Shown piece after piece: positions 10,497-19,126 of a DNA stretch of 64,000 nucleotides. Position numbers and translations under genes: made by a program. Source of the stretch: Candidatus Rokuibacteriota bacterium. Lineage in GTDB: Bacteria; Methylomirabilota; Methylomirabilia; Rokubacteriales; CSP1-6. The notes under the pieces are model-generated. The model made no database searches, was not told where the DNA came from, and worked only from the letters and a program-made list of their open reading frames with translations. The number at the start of each line of letters is the position of its first letter. Position 1 is the first letter of the stretch. The stretch lies in contig QHRU01000060.1 of NCBI GenBank assembly GCA_003220225.1, positions 61,423 through 125,422 on the forward strand. The letters are read 5' to 3'.

Positions 10497-11066
10497 CTAG
10501 CGAGGTTGCGGGCGGCTCCTCGGCGTCGCTCGCGTGTGGATCAGCTCGAAGCGGTCGTTGCGCCAGACGTAGTACTTCGCCGTGGGCACCCCCCACGGCG
10601 GATCCTCGGCTTTGAATCGTGCGAACGTGTTCACGATGAGCAGGCGGCTGGTGAGCTGGAAGTCGAGCCCGAAAGCCGCCGGCTCCGGCGCATCCTGGAT
10701 CCGTCCCGTCTTCGTGTTCACGATCATCCACGACTGACAGCTCGCTCCGCAGCTCCACTCGACGACGCGGAGATGACCGGCGAAGTTCGGCCCGCGGCGC
10801 GCGCCTTCGCGCAGAAGGGTGCCGAAGCGCTCCGCCGCGGGATTCCGCTTGAAGTCGGGCGCCGCCGGCGTTCCCCGGAAGACGGCGCCGGCCGGATAGT
10901 CCGCGAACTGCGGCGCGCGTGTGGCGCCGCCGGTGCTGTCGCGACCGGCGCCGGCGGCGGGCGCCACCGCGACCACGACCAGCGCGAGCGCCACCGGAAC
11001 GAGCGCGACGCGCGTGCGATGCCGCGGCCGCCGCGCCGCCGCGAGGGCCTCGAAGGGCGTGACCAC
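10497..11066 (-). CDS. Hypothetical exported protein
   Basis: A 189-aa protein of unknown function. A long hydrophobic segment (about 22-42) follows a basic stretch, giving a signal peptide or signal anchor ending near APAAGA. The mature part contains GPNFAGHLRVVEWSCGASC with two close cysteines and a conserved-looking WMIVNTKTGRI segment; I do not recognise the family. The GTG start at 11066 avoids overlap with zwf, whose stop is five bases upstream; a longer ATG version begins at 11114 inside zwf. It is probably the last gene of the gluconokinase-pgl-zwf run. Confidence 0.7.
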   Translation of the reverse strand: MVTPFEALAAARRPRHRTRVALVPVALALVVVAVAPAAGAGRDSTGGATRAPQFADYPAGAVFRGTPAAPDFKRNPAAERFGTLLREGARRGPNFAGHLRVVEWSCGASCQSWMIVNTKTGRIQDAPEPAAFGLDFQLTSRLLIVNTFARFKAEDPPWGVPTAKYYVWRNDRFELIHTRATPRSRPQPR

Positions 11067-11070
11067 TCGC

Positions 11071-12558
11071 TTACGGCTGGCGCCAGGCACCGCCGTCGCG
11101 CGCGATGAACGCATCGGCCTCCGGCGGTCCCCAGGAGCCGGCCTCGTACGTCGGCAGCGCGGCGGGCGTCCGGCTCCACGCCTCCAGCACCGGCTCCAGC
11201 AGCGCCCATGCCTGCTCCACCCAGTCTCCGCGCGCGTAGAGCGTCGCGTCGCCGTGGATGGCGTCGAGCAGCAGCCGCTCGTACGCCTCCGGCGGCTCGG
11301 CGCCGAACACCTCGCCGTACTTGAAGTCGAGGGTGACGGGCGCCAGCTTGAGATCCGGCCCCGGCTCCTTGGCGACGACGGTGAGCGAGATGCCCTCGTC
11401 GGGCTGGATGCGGATGGCCAGGAGGTTGGGCTCCACCCCGGCGGGGTCGCGGCGGAAGATCATGTGTGGCGTGCGCCGGAAACGGATGGCGATCTCGCTC
11501 ACTCGCTTCGCGAGCCGCTTGCCGGTGCGCAGGTAGAACGGCACGCCCGCCCAGCGCCAGCTGTCGATCTCCAGCCGCAGCGCCGCGAACGTCTCCGTGG
11601 TCGAGTCCGGCTTGACGCCCTTTTCCTGCCGGTAGCCCGGCACGGGCCTGCCGTCGACGTAGCCGGGGCCGTACTGAGCGCGCAGCGCGACCTCGTCCAC
11701 CTTCGCGGGGTCGATCGGTCGGATCGCGTGCATGACCTTGTTCTTCTCGTCGCGCACGGGGCCGGCGTCGAACGTCACCGGCGGCTCCATCGCGATCAGG
11801 CAGAGCAGCTGGAGCATGTGGTTCTGCACCATGTCGCGCAGCGCGCCCGACTCCTCGTAGTACGAGCCGCGCCCCTCAACGCCGATCGTCTCGGCCACCG
11901 TGATCTGCACTTCGGCCACGTGATTGCGGTTCCACACCGGCTCGAAGATGCCGTTGGCGAAGCGGAAGACGAGGATGTTCTGGACGGTCTCCTTGCCGAG
12001 GTAGTGATCGATCCGATAGACCTGCTCCTCGGCGAAGACACCGGTGATCTGGCGGTTGAGCGCCCGCGCGCTCTCGAGGTCGCGGCCGAACGGCTTCTCC
12101 ACGATGATGCGCGTCCAGCCGCCCTCCACGCGCGCGAGGCCGGCGGCGCCGAGGTTGGCGACGATGTCGTCGTAGAGGCTCGGCGGCGTCGCGCAGTAGA
12201 AGAGCCGGTTGCGCGGACCGCCGCGAGCGGTCTCGATCTGCTCGAGCCGCTGCTTGAGGCGCCCGTACAGCTCGGGGCTGGTCGGGTCGCCGGGGACGTA
12301 GTACAGGCTGCCCGCGAACCGGTCCCACACGTGCTGCGAGGGGATCTTGAGGCGCGCGAAGCGCGTCACGCTCTCGCGCGCGCGCGTGCGGTACGCCTCG
12401 TCGGACATCTCGCTGCGCGCGGTGCCGATGATGGCGAAGGGCTCGGGCAGCGTCCGCGCCGCGTACAGGCTCCACAGCGCGGGCATGAGCTTGCGGTGCG
12501 TCAGGTCGCCCGATGCGCCGAAGATGACGAGCGAGAACGGTTCATCGGCGTACGGCAT
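11071..12558 (-). CDS. zwf: Glucose-6-phosphate 1-dehydrogenase
   Basis: Oxidises glucose 6-phosphate to 6-phosphogluconolactone, the entry to the oxidative pentose phosphate and Entner-Doudoroff routes. The 495-aa length is normal. The N-terminal coenzyme site reads GASGDLT (14-20), EKPFG lies at 154-158, and the substrate-binding signature RIDHYLGKE at 182-190 contains the catalytic His and Lys. It lies 57 bp downstream of pgl on the same strand. The following enzyme gene, gnd or edd, is not in this window. Confidence 0.97.
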   Translation of the reverse strand: MPYADEPFSLVIFGASGDLTHRKLMPALWSLYAARTLPEPFAIIGTARSEMSDEAYRTRARESVTRFARLKIPSQHVWDRFAGSLYYVPGDPTSPELYGRLKQRLEQIETARGGPRNRLFYCATPPSLYDDIVANLGAAGLARVEGGWTRIIVEKPFGRDLESARALNRQITGVFAEEQVYRIDHYLGKETVQNILVFRFANGIFEPVWNRNHVAEVQITVAETIGVEGRGSYYEESGALRDMVQNHMLQLLCLIAMEPPVTFDAGPVRDEKNKVMHAIRPIDPAKVDEVALRAQYGPGYVDGRPVPGYRQEKGVKPDSTTETFAALRLEIDSWRWAGVPFYLRTGKRLAKRVSEIAIRFRRTPHMIFRRDPAGVEPNLLAIRIQPDEGISLTVVAKEPGPDLKLAPVTLDFKYGEVFGAEPPEAYERLLLDAIHGDATLYARGDWVEQAWALLEPVLEAWSRTPAALPTYEAGSWGPPEADAFIARDGGAWRQP

Positions 12559-12615
12559 GGCCCCCGAACTGGTTGCGGAGCGTGGCGAGCCGCCGGTCCG
12601 CGAAGGAGTCGTCCA

Positions 12616-13389
12616 TCAGGAAGCCCTCCGTGACGAAGGAAGCAGCGACGCCGCCGCGCGATCGAGGATCCAGAGCAGGCGGCCGTCGACCGGGCTCACC
12701 ATCGCCGCCGGCAGTCCGCTCGAGCGATCGCCGAGCGCGGCCTTCACGACCTTGGCCTTCTCCGCGCCCGACACGAGGTAGATCACGCAGGCGGCGGCGT
12801 TGAGGATCGGGTACGTCAGCGTGAAGCGCTGCGGGATGCTCGCGGCCGCCGCGTGGACGGCGGCCACGGTGCGAAAGGTCTCCTTGAGCACCGGCGAGCC
12901 GGGAAACAGGGAGGCGGTGTGGCCGTCGACGCCGAGGCCGAGCAGGATCAGATCGAGCCGCGGCACCTCGCCGCGCCGCACGCCCAGCACCTCGGCCATC
13001 GTCCGCGCGTATTCCGCCGCGACGGCGTCGGGATCGGCGCGCTCGCCGGGAATGCGGAAGACGCGGTCGGGCGGGATCGGCACCCGCGAGAGCAGCGCCG
13101 CGTGTGCCATGCCGTAGTTGGAATCCGCGTGATCCGGCGGCACGCCCCGCTCGTCCCCGAAGAAGAGGACGGTGCGGTCCCACGGCATCTGCGCGGCGAG
13201 CGGCGGCTGCGCGAGCCGCCGGTACGTCTCGCGCGGCGTGGAGCCGCCCGCCAGCGCCACCGTGAAGCGCCCGCGCGCGGCGACGGCGGCGCGCGCGACC
13301 TCGAGCACCTCCTGCGCCGCGGTCTCCGCGAGCGCGCTCGGATCGTTGACGATACGGATCTCGGGGGTCGCGGCCATGGGCACGATCAT
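12616..13389 (-). CDS. pgl: 6-phosphogluconolactonase
   Basis: Hydrolyses 6-phosphogluconolactone made by Zwf. The 257-aa protein shows the family motifs ALAGGSTPRETYRRL (phosphate site, about 44-58), FFGDERGVPPDHADSN (about 75-90) and GLGVDGHTASLFPGS. Its ATG overlaps the stop of the upstream kinase gene (ATGA), so the start is firm and translation is likely coupled. Order on the strand is kinase, pgl, zwf. Confidence 0.95.
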   Translation of the reverse strand: MIVPMAATPEIRIVNDPSALAETAAQEVLEVARAAVAARGRFTVALAGGSTPRETYRRLAQPPLAAQMPWDRTVLFFGDERGVPPDHADSNYGMAHAALLSRVPIPPDRVFRIPGERADPDAVAAEYARTMAEVLGVRRGEVPRLDLILLGLGVDGHTASLFPGSPVLKETFRTVAAVHAAAASIPQRFTLTYPILNAAACVIYLVSGAEKAKVVKAALGDRSSGLPAAMVSPVDGRLLWILDRAAASLLPSSRRAS

Positions 13390-14828
13390 ACCCTCTCGTC
13401 GAACGCGCGCTGCCGCGCGAGCGCGTCGCGGTACCGCGCGTGGTGCGCCGGATCGGGTTCAAAGGTCTCGCCGAGCGGCGCGCGCGCGGCGGCGAGGTCG
13501 GGCAGGGCGCCGAGCGCGTGCAGCGCGAGCAGGGCGGCGCCGCGGCTCGTCGTCTCCGGCTCGTGCGACCACGTCACCGGATGACCGAGCGCGTCGGCCA
13601 GCATCCGGCTCCAGGCGCGCGAGCGCGTCACGGCCCCGCCGGAGGCGACGATCAGGTGCGCGCGCGCGGCGTGCGGCGCGAGGAGACGGTAGACGAGCGC
13701 CAGGCGCAGCGCGACCGCCTCCAGCGCGGCGCGCAGGATCTCGAGCGCCCCCGTGTCGAGCGACAGCCCGGCCACCGCGCCGTGACGGTCGCCGCGCCAG
13801 CCGGGCGCCCGCTCGCCGGCCAGGAACGGCAGCACGGTGAGGCCGTGGCCGTCCGGGGGCATCGTCTCGAGCCGCCGCTCGAGCGTCGCGTCGTCGGGCA
13901 GCCGGAGCGTCTCACGGCACCACGCGTACACGTTGCCGCCCTCGGAGGTGGCGCCGCCGAGCAGCAGGCGGCCACGGTCGACGCCGTAGCGCCAGAGGCC
14001 GCGCGGCGGTGGCCGGGTCCCGTCGGTGGCGATGCGCAGCGCGGCCGAGGTGCCGACGTTGAGCGCGATCCGGTCCGGCTCGGTGCAGTCGGAGCCGACG
14101 TTGCCGGCGGCGCCGTCGCCGACGGCGGGGAACCAGGGCACCGCGTGCAGCGCGGGCCAGCGCGCGGCCCACTCGCGGCGTAGCCCGCGCCGTCCCTCGG
14201 TGCGATCGACGACCCGAAAGAGGTGGTGCGGCTCGATGCCGGCGGCCGCGAGCGCCTCGGCGTCCCAGGCCCCGGCCGCGAGGTCGAAGAGGCCCGTGGC
14301 CGACGCCATCGACACGCTCGTCGCCGCCTCGCCGAACAGCGTCAGCTCCAGGTGCTCGCCGAACGATCCCCAGCGCGTGACCCGCCGCGCCTCGGCGGGG
14401 CGCTCGCGCGCGAACCACCGCAGCTTGGCCGGCCAGTACGACGAGTGCAGATGACAGCCCGTGCGCTCGTGCAGCTCCGCCTCGTCCAGCGCGGAGCGCA
14501 GCAGGCCGGCGTCGCGCGCGCTGCGCGCGTCGGCCCACATGTATACGGGCGTCACCGCCTGGCCGGCGGCGTCGAAGCCGCAGAGGCCGTGCCAGAAGGT
14601 GCTGAGGCCGACGCCGAGGATGGTGGCGCGCCCGGCGCGCGCGCACACGGCGTCGAGGCAGGTGGCGACGGCGTCGAGGAGGACCCGGGGATCGTGCTCG
14701 ACGCCGCCGTCGGCGGTGACGCGCGGCTCGTAGGGCGCCTGGTGGTAGAGGCCGGCCACGGGCCGCCCGTCCGCGGCGTAGGCGCTCGCGCGGGCCGACG
14801 ACGTGCCGACGTCCACGGCGATGACCAT
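13386..14828 (-). CDS. FGGY-family sugar kinase, probably gluconokinase
   Basis: ATP-dependent carbohydrate kinase of 480 aa. The N-terminal phosphate loop is DVGTSSARASAYAADG (about 5-20); the C-terminal domain has ASGGAVTRSRAWSRMLAD, the adenosine/phosphate motif of FGGY kinases. Xylulose, glycerol and gluconate kinases share this fold. The operon with pgl and zwf, all centred on 6-phosphogluconate, favours gluconate. I chose ATG 14828 because the family begins with this MVIAVDVGT segment; an upstream in-frame ATG overlaps the divergent small gene. Confidence 0.8.
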   Translation of the reverse strand: MVIAVDVGTSSARASAYAADGRPVAGLYHQAPYEPRVTADGGVEHDPRVLLDAVATCLDAVCARAGRATILGVGLSTFWHGLCGFDAAGQAVTPVYMWADARSARDAGLLRSALDEAELHERTGCHLHSSYWPAKLRWFARERPAEARRVTRWGSFGEHLELTLFGEAATSVSMASATGLFDLAAGAWDAEALAAAGIEPHHLFRVVDRTEGRRGLRREWAARWPALHAVPWFPAVGDGAAGNVGSDCTEPDRIALNVGTSAALRIATDGTRPPPRGLWRYGVDRGRLLLGGATSEGGNVYAWCRETLRLPDDATLERRLETMPPDGHGLTVLPFLAGERAPGWRGDRHGAVAGLSLDTGALEILRAALEAVALRLALVYRLLAPHAARAHLIVASGGAVTRSRAWSRMLADALGHPVTWSHEPETTSRGAALLALHALGALPDLAAARAPLGETFEPDPAHHARYRDALARQRAFDERV

Positions 14829-14854
14829 CGAACGCCTATTGTAAGATGGCCGCC

Positions 14855-15067
14855 ATGGCGGACACATGGGAGTTACTGCAGATGCGCGGCCTCGCCGCGG
14901 TCGACGAGCGCGCGGCGGAGTTCACAGGCACCCTCGTCATCCACAAGGTCGGCAGCACGGAGCCCGTCGAGTCGATCACGGTCCGCGTCAAGCGCTCGAT
15001 GCTGACCGAGCTGCACGAGACGGTCGGACGCCTTCTCACGCGCTCGACCGGGTTGAAGAAGAAATAA
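14855..15067 (+). CDS. Small conserved-looking protein upstream of the UGSC selenoprotein
   Basis: A 70-aa protein, rich in charged residues, with a predicted beta-rich half (GTLVIHKVGSTEPVESITV) and an amphipathic helical end finishing in LKKK. No cysteine, signal peptide or known motif is visible, and I do not recognise it. It lies 13 bp before the UGSC selenoprotein and is divergent from the gluconokinase gene with only 26 bp between the two starts, so both promoters must overlap. The tight linkage suggests it works with the selenoprotein. Another in-frame ATG lies three codons upstream (14846). Confidence 0.7.
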   Translation: MADTWELLQMRGLAAVDERAAEFTGTLVIHKVGSTEPVESITVRVKRSMLTELHETVGRLLTRSTGLKKK

Positions 15068-15080
15068 TAGAGGAGAAGTC

Positions 15081-16706
15081 ATGGCCCAGATCCGCGTCCT
15101 GAGTCCCGTCGGCGTCGTGAAGGCGCAGACGGTGGCCGTGCCGTCGCTGCCCCAGAGCTGGAACGGCCGCACCGTCGGCTTCCTCGACAACACCAAGTCG
15201 AACTTCGACCGCCTCGTCGGCGACCTCGGCGCGCTGCTGCGCGAGCGCTACGGCGTGGCCGCCGTCGTCCATCGCAAGAAGGCCAACGCCTCCACGCCGG
15301 CGTCGCCCGAGCTGATCGACGAGTTGGCGAAGGCGTGCGACGTCGTCTTCGCCGGCTCCGCCGACTGAGGGTCGTGCACGTCGTGGAGTCTCCACGACAC
15401 GATCGCGCTGGCCAAGCGCGGCACGCCGGCCGGGCTCATCGGGACGACGGCCTTCCAGGGGCTCGCGGTCAGCGAGATGGGCGCCCAGGGCGTCTCCGCG
15501 CTGCCGCTGCTCGTCGTCGAGCACCCGCTCGGCGGTGAGCGTCCCGAGGCGATCGCTCGACGCGCGCAGCAGGCCTTCGAGCAGCTGAGCGCGCTCATCT
15601 CGGGCGCGGCCGGCGCCGGGACGAAAGACCGGGCGACCGCAGCCACGGCCGCGGCCCACGCCGGCCTCGCGGACCCCGCGACGACAGACCCGATCACGGT
15701 TGGCGATGATCCCGTCGCCATCCTGGACGCGTTCACCGCGCGCAACTGGGCCGACGGCCTGCCGATCATCGCGCCCACCGAGGAGCGCGTGAGCGCGATG
15801 CTCGGCGGCCGCGACGGCGCCAGGAGCCTCGGCGTGATGCCGCCCCTGTGGCGGCAGGTGACGCTCGAGAAGCTGGCCGTCAACGCGGTGATGGCGGGCT
15901 GCGAGCCGCGCGCGTTCCCGGTCGTGGCGGCCGCGGTGGACGCGATGCTCGACCGCGCGTTCAACCTCTACGGCGTGCAGGCGACGACGCATCCGGTGGC
16001 GCCGCTGCTCGTCGTCAACGGTCCGTACGGCCTCGAGCTCGGGTTGCACGGCGGCAGCGGCTGCTTCGGCCCCGGCTTCCGCGCCAACGCGACCATCGGC
16101 CGCGCGATCCGGCTCATCCTCTTGAACGTCGGCGGCGCCTGGCCCGGCCGCTACGACATGGCCACGCAGGGCAGCCCTGCGAAGTTCTCGTTCTGCATCG
16201 CGGAGAACGAGGCGGCGTCGCCCTGGGAGCCGATGGCGAGCGGCGACACGGTGACCGTGTACGGCGGCGAGCCGCCGCATAACGTGAACGATCACGTCTC
16301 CACGTCGGCCTCGGGGATCCTCACCACGCTCTGCGACACCGCCGTCTCCCTCGGCTCGAACGTCGGCTGGTATTTCGCCCAGAGCCAGCTGCTCGTGGCG
16401 CTCGGGCCCGAGCACGCGCGCACGATCGCGGAGGACGGCTTCGCGCGCGCGGACGTGCAGCGATTCGTCTACGAGCACGCGCGCCTGCCGCTCGGCCGCC
16501 TCAAGCTGGCCGGCATGTGGGGCATGCATGACTGGCCCGCCTGGATGAACGCGGTGAGCGATCCGGCGGCGCTGATGCCGCAGGTGCCGTCGCCCGACGA
16601 CGTCTACGTCGTCGTGGCCGGCGGCTCGGGCAAGCACTCGGCGGTCATCCCGAACTGCACGTTCAGCCGGGCGGTGAGCCGGCCGATCCGGACTGGCCGT
16701 GACTGA
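15081..16706 (+). CDS. UGSC-motif selenoprotein with long C-terminal domain (in-frame TGA read as selenocysteine)
   Basis: Two open stretches in the same frame, 15081-15365 and 15369-16706, are separated only by TGA at 15366-15368. Read through, the junction is SAD-U-GSCTSWSLHDT, the hallmark of the UGSC-containing selenoprotein family known from marine and soil metagenomes; Sec would be residue 96 of 541. A hairpin directly 3' of the TGA fits a bacterial SECIS element. The N-terminal module (about 1-175) has the alternating alpha/beta look of a Rossmann-like or flavodoxin-like fold. A second module (about 205-541) contains several Gly-rich motifs (HGGSGCFGPGF) and four scattered Cys. I know no established function. 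GAGGAG precedes the ATG. The segment from 15477 alone would be called as a truncated 409-aa gene. Confidence 0.9.
15366..15401 (+). promoter_or_regulatory. Recoded UGA plus SECIS-like hairpin
   Basis: The TGA at 15366-15368 is followed by GTCGTGG (15380-15386), a five-base loop AGTCT and CCACGAC (15392-15398): a perfect 7-bp stem, or 8 bp if A87 pairs with T91. The loop carries a G about 20 nt after the UGA, within the 16-37 nt window described for bacterial SECIS elements bound by SelB. The stem lies inside the coding sequence, as is normal in bacteria. Confidence 0.8.
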
Positions 16707-16804
16707 CGATTTCCGTCGGCCGCTGACAAGATACGGACCAGCCTACGGCAGCCGCAGAGCTCCATTCGTGAGTCAAATGGCTGATTTCATAGGGCTGAGG
16801 GTTG

Positions 16805-16820
16805 TGGCACTCCACCTGCA
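16805..16820 (+). promoter_or_regulatory. Sigma-54 (-24/-12) promoter before the pilin gene
   Basis: TGGCAC at 16805-16810 matches the -24 element exactly, and CTGCA at 16816-16820 matches the -12 element. The invariant GG (16806-16807) and GC (16818-16819) are spaced by exactly 10 bp. Transcription would start near 16831, about 40 nt before the pilin GTG. Pilin genes are sigma-54 dependent in many bacteria. Confidence 0.6.
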
Positions 16821-16872
16821 ACGAGGTGACACGACGGCCGCCAACATCGGCGGGCCGAGAGAGGGGCGCACT

Positions 16873-17250
16873 GTGCGAGGGCGACAGGCGGGGTTCACGC
16901 TCATCGAGTTGCTGATCGTGGTGGCCATCATCGGGATCCTGTCGGCGATTGCGATCCCGCTCTACGCCAACGTGCAGGCGAAGGCCCGCATCGCGAAGGC
17001 CCAGGGCGACATCCGGGCGATGGCGTCGGCGGTCGCGGTCTACTCGGCGCACATGAACGTCGCGCCTCCCGCGCTCGCCGATCTCACGTCCGTCGTGACG
17101 AACGGCCTGGGTCAGACGGCCGGGCCGTTCATGGCGATGGTGCCGCCACCGCCGTCCGGCTGGGCCGCCTACGCCTATGGCGCGGACTCGGTCAACAGCA
17201 CGTTCACGATCTCGAGCAACGGGGACGCCACGACGATCACGATGCCCTGA
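16873..17250 (+). CDS. Type IV pilin / type II pseudopilin-like protein
   Basis: A 125-aa prepilin. The short basic leader VRGRQAG ends in Gly7, followed by the processed N-terminus FTLIELLIVVAIIG with the invariant Glu5, then the long hydrophobic helix that packs the filament core. A C-terminal globular part contains VPPPPSGWAAYAYG, reminiscent of GspG-type pseudopilins. The GTG start gives a normal leader length; the frame continues upstream but without a signal. No other pilus genes are adjacent. Control by the sigma-54 promoter upstream is likely. Confidence 0.88.
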   Translation: MRGRQAGFTLIELLIVVAIIGILSAIAIPLYANVQAKARIAKAQGDIRAMASAVAVYSAHMNVAPPALADLTSVVTNGLGQTAGPFMAMVPPPPSGWAAYAYGADSVNSTFTISSNGDATTITMP

Positions 17251-17259
17251 GCAGCGGCG

Positions 17260-18174
17260 TCAGCGCCGCTCGGCCAGAACCAGCAGCACGAGCGCGCCGA
17301 GCAACAGCACCGCCCCCGCCCACCCTGCGACGCCGAGGCGCTCGCCGAAGAGGATCACGCCCAGCAGCGTCGCCGTGAGCGGCTCGAGCAGCGACGCCAC
17401 GCCCGCCGCCGACGCCGGGACGTGCCGGAGTCCCGCCGTGTAGAGCGCGTACGCGCCGGCTGTCGTCACCGCGCCGAGGTAGAGAAGCCACGGCCATCCG
17501 AGCGCCAGCTGGCGTCCGGCGCCGGGCGTGGCCAGCGCCGGCGCCGTGAGCGCCGCAGCCACGGCGAAGGTGAGCGCGGCCAGCGGCAGCGGCGCCATCC
17601 GGGCCACCGCACCCTTGGCGAGCACGACGTAGAGCGCGTAGGCGAGTCCCGCGCCGAGTGCCAGGATCACGCCGCTGAGCGGCCGCGGCGCGGTCATTCC
17701 CGCGGCGGGCGCCGCCACCAACAACCCGGTGCCGGCCACGCCGAGCACGAGCGCCAGCGCCAGGCGCGGCGTCGGACGCTCGCCGAGCAGCACCGCCGCC
17801 AGCGCCGCGATCATGATCGGCGCCGAGCAGATCGCCACCAGCGCGGTGACGGCGATTCCCGCCCGCGTGACCGCGGTGAAGTAGGTCGCCTGGAAGGCGG
17901 CCATGCACGCGCCGAGCGCGACGCACCGCCAGACGTCGCCGGCCGCGGGCCAGAGCCCGCCCGTCACCCCGGCGCGCCTCCAGCGCGACGCGCGCGCGGC
18001 CGCGAGCAGCAGGACGGCCGCCACCAGCACGCGTGCGGCGCCGACGACGAGCGGCGTCGCCTCCGCGCGAGTCACCAGCAGCGTCGTCACCGAGCCGGTC
18101 GTTCCCCAGGAGACGGCGGCGAGCGCGATGAGACCGAGGCCGCGAACGCGCGCGGGACTTGACGTCGCGGACAT
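17260..18174 (-). CDS. EamA/DMT-family transporter
   Basis: A 304-aa integral membrane protein with about ten hydrophobic helices arranged as two EamA repeats; the second repeat begins near GVILALGAGLAYALYVVLAKG. Motifs such as LLGERPTP and LFGERLGV at the ends of the two repeats are typical of drug/metabolite transporters (RhaT/YdcZ-like). The substrate is unknown. It converges with the pilin gene and is divergent from the dehydrogenase at 18224, leaving 49 bp for both starts. Confidence 0.9.
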   Translation of the reverse strand: MSATSSPARVRGLGLIALAAVSWGTTGSVTTLLVTRAEATPLVVGAARVLVAAVLLLAAARASRWRRAGVTGGLWPAAGDVWRCVALGACMAAFQATYFTAVTRAGIAVTALVAICSAPIMIAALAAVLLGERPTPRLALALVLGVAGTGLLVAAPAAGMTAPRPLSGVILALGAGLAYALYVVLAKGAVARMAPLPLAALTFAVAAALTAPALATPGAGRQLALGWPWLLYLGAVTTAGAYALYTAGLRHVPASAAGVASLLEPLTATLLGVILFGERLGVAGWAGAVLLLGALVLLVLAERR

Positions 18175-18223
18175 GGGCCGTGATCATGCCTGACACCATT
18201 CGGCCGGCACAAGGAGAGCGAGC

Positions 18224-19126
18224 ATGAACGTGGGATTCGTCGGAACGGGAACGATGGGCGCGCCGATGCTCGGCAACCTCGTCAAGAAGGGGTTCGGCGT
18301 CGTCGCCTACGACGTGGCGCCGGCCGCGCTCGCGAACGCCGAGAAGCGCGGAGCGACACGCGCGGAGTCGGCCGCCGACGCCGCGCGGCGCAGCGATCTC
18401 GTGATCACGATGCTGCCCTCGTCCTCCCACATCGAGACGGCCTACCTCGGCAAGAACGGCATCGCCGAAGGCCTCACGGCCGGCCGGCTCTGCGTGGACA
18501 TGTCCACCGTCGATCCGGCCGCCTCGCGCCGGGTGGCGCAGTCGCTCGCGGCGAAGGGCGTGCGCTTCATCGACGCGCCGGTCTCCGGAGGCGTTCCGCG
18601 CGCGGAGGAGGGAACCCTGGCCATCATGGTGGGCGGCGAGGCGCGCGACGTCGAGGAGGCCCGGCCGGCGCTGATCGCGATGGGCGCCAACGTCATCCAC
18701 GTCGGCGCCGTCGGCAGCGGCGAGGTCGCGAAGCTCTGCAACAACCTGATCGCGGGCGTCTCCGCGGTGGCGGTGGCCGAGGCGTTCCGGATCGCCGAGG
18801 GCTTCGGCGTCGACGCCGGGATCCTGACCGACGTCATCTCGAAGTCGTCCGGCAACACGTGGGTGATGCAGTTCATGCACCCGGTGCCGGGGATCGTGGC
18901 GAAGTCGGCCTCGTCGAACGACTACACGCCGGGATTCATGACCGACCTGATGGCGAAGGACCTGGGGCTCGCCGTGAACGCCGCGCGCGAGCTGCGCGTG
19001 CCGGTCGTGGTCGCGCCCGCGGCCCAGCAGGTGCTGCGGCTGGCCTCGTCGCACGGCCTCGGCCGGCGCGACTTCACGAGCGTCTATCTATTCCTGAAGC
19101 CCTCGGGCGAACAGGCGCCTGTTTAG
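18224..19126 (+). CDS. NAD(P)-dependent beta-hydroxyacid dehydrogenase (3-hydroxyisobutyrate dehydrogenase family)
   Basis: A 300-aa oxidoreductase. The N-terminal Rossmann motif GFVGTGTMGAPM (4-15) binds NAD(P), DAPVSGGVPRAEEGTL is the substrate-binding signature, and the catalytic Lys lies in VAKLCNNLIAG. Family members act on 3-hydroxyisobutyrate, tartronate semialdehyde or similar acids. AAGGAGAGCG lies just upstream of the ATG. A second paralogue occurs at 26289 in this window. It is followed immediately by a palindromic repeat that may act as the terminator. Confidence 0.92.
   Translation: MNVGFVGTGTMGAPMLGNLVKKGFGVVAYDVAPAALANAEKRGATRAESAADAARRSDLVITMLPSSSHIETAYLGKNGIAEGLTAGRLCVDMSTVDPAASRRVAQSLAAKGVRFIDAPVSGGVPRAEEGTLAIMVGGEARDVEEARPALIAMGANVIHVGAVGSGEVAKLCNNLIAGVSAVAVAEAFRIAEGFGVDAGILTDVISKSSGNTWVMQFMHPVPGIVAKSASSNDYTPGFMTDLMAKDLGLAVNAARELRVPVVVAPAAQQVLRLASSHGLGRRDFTSVYLFLKPSGEQAPV

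Noticed and set aside
15477..16706. Stand-alone 409-aa gene starting at ATG 15477
   Set aside because: The ATG lies within the conserved UGSC module (GLAVSEMGAQG) and has no ribosome site; it is the 3' part of the selenoprotein.
16707..16804. tRNA-like or small RNA structure after the selenoprotein
   Set aside because: No cloverleaf or strong stem could be drawn; only the downstream sigma-54 site is convincing.
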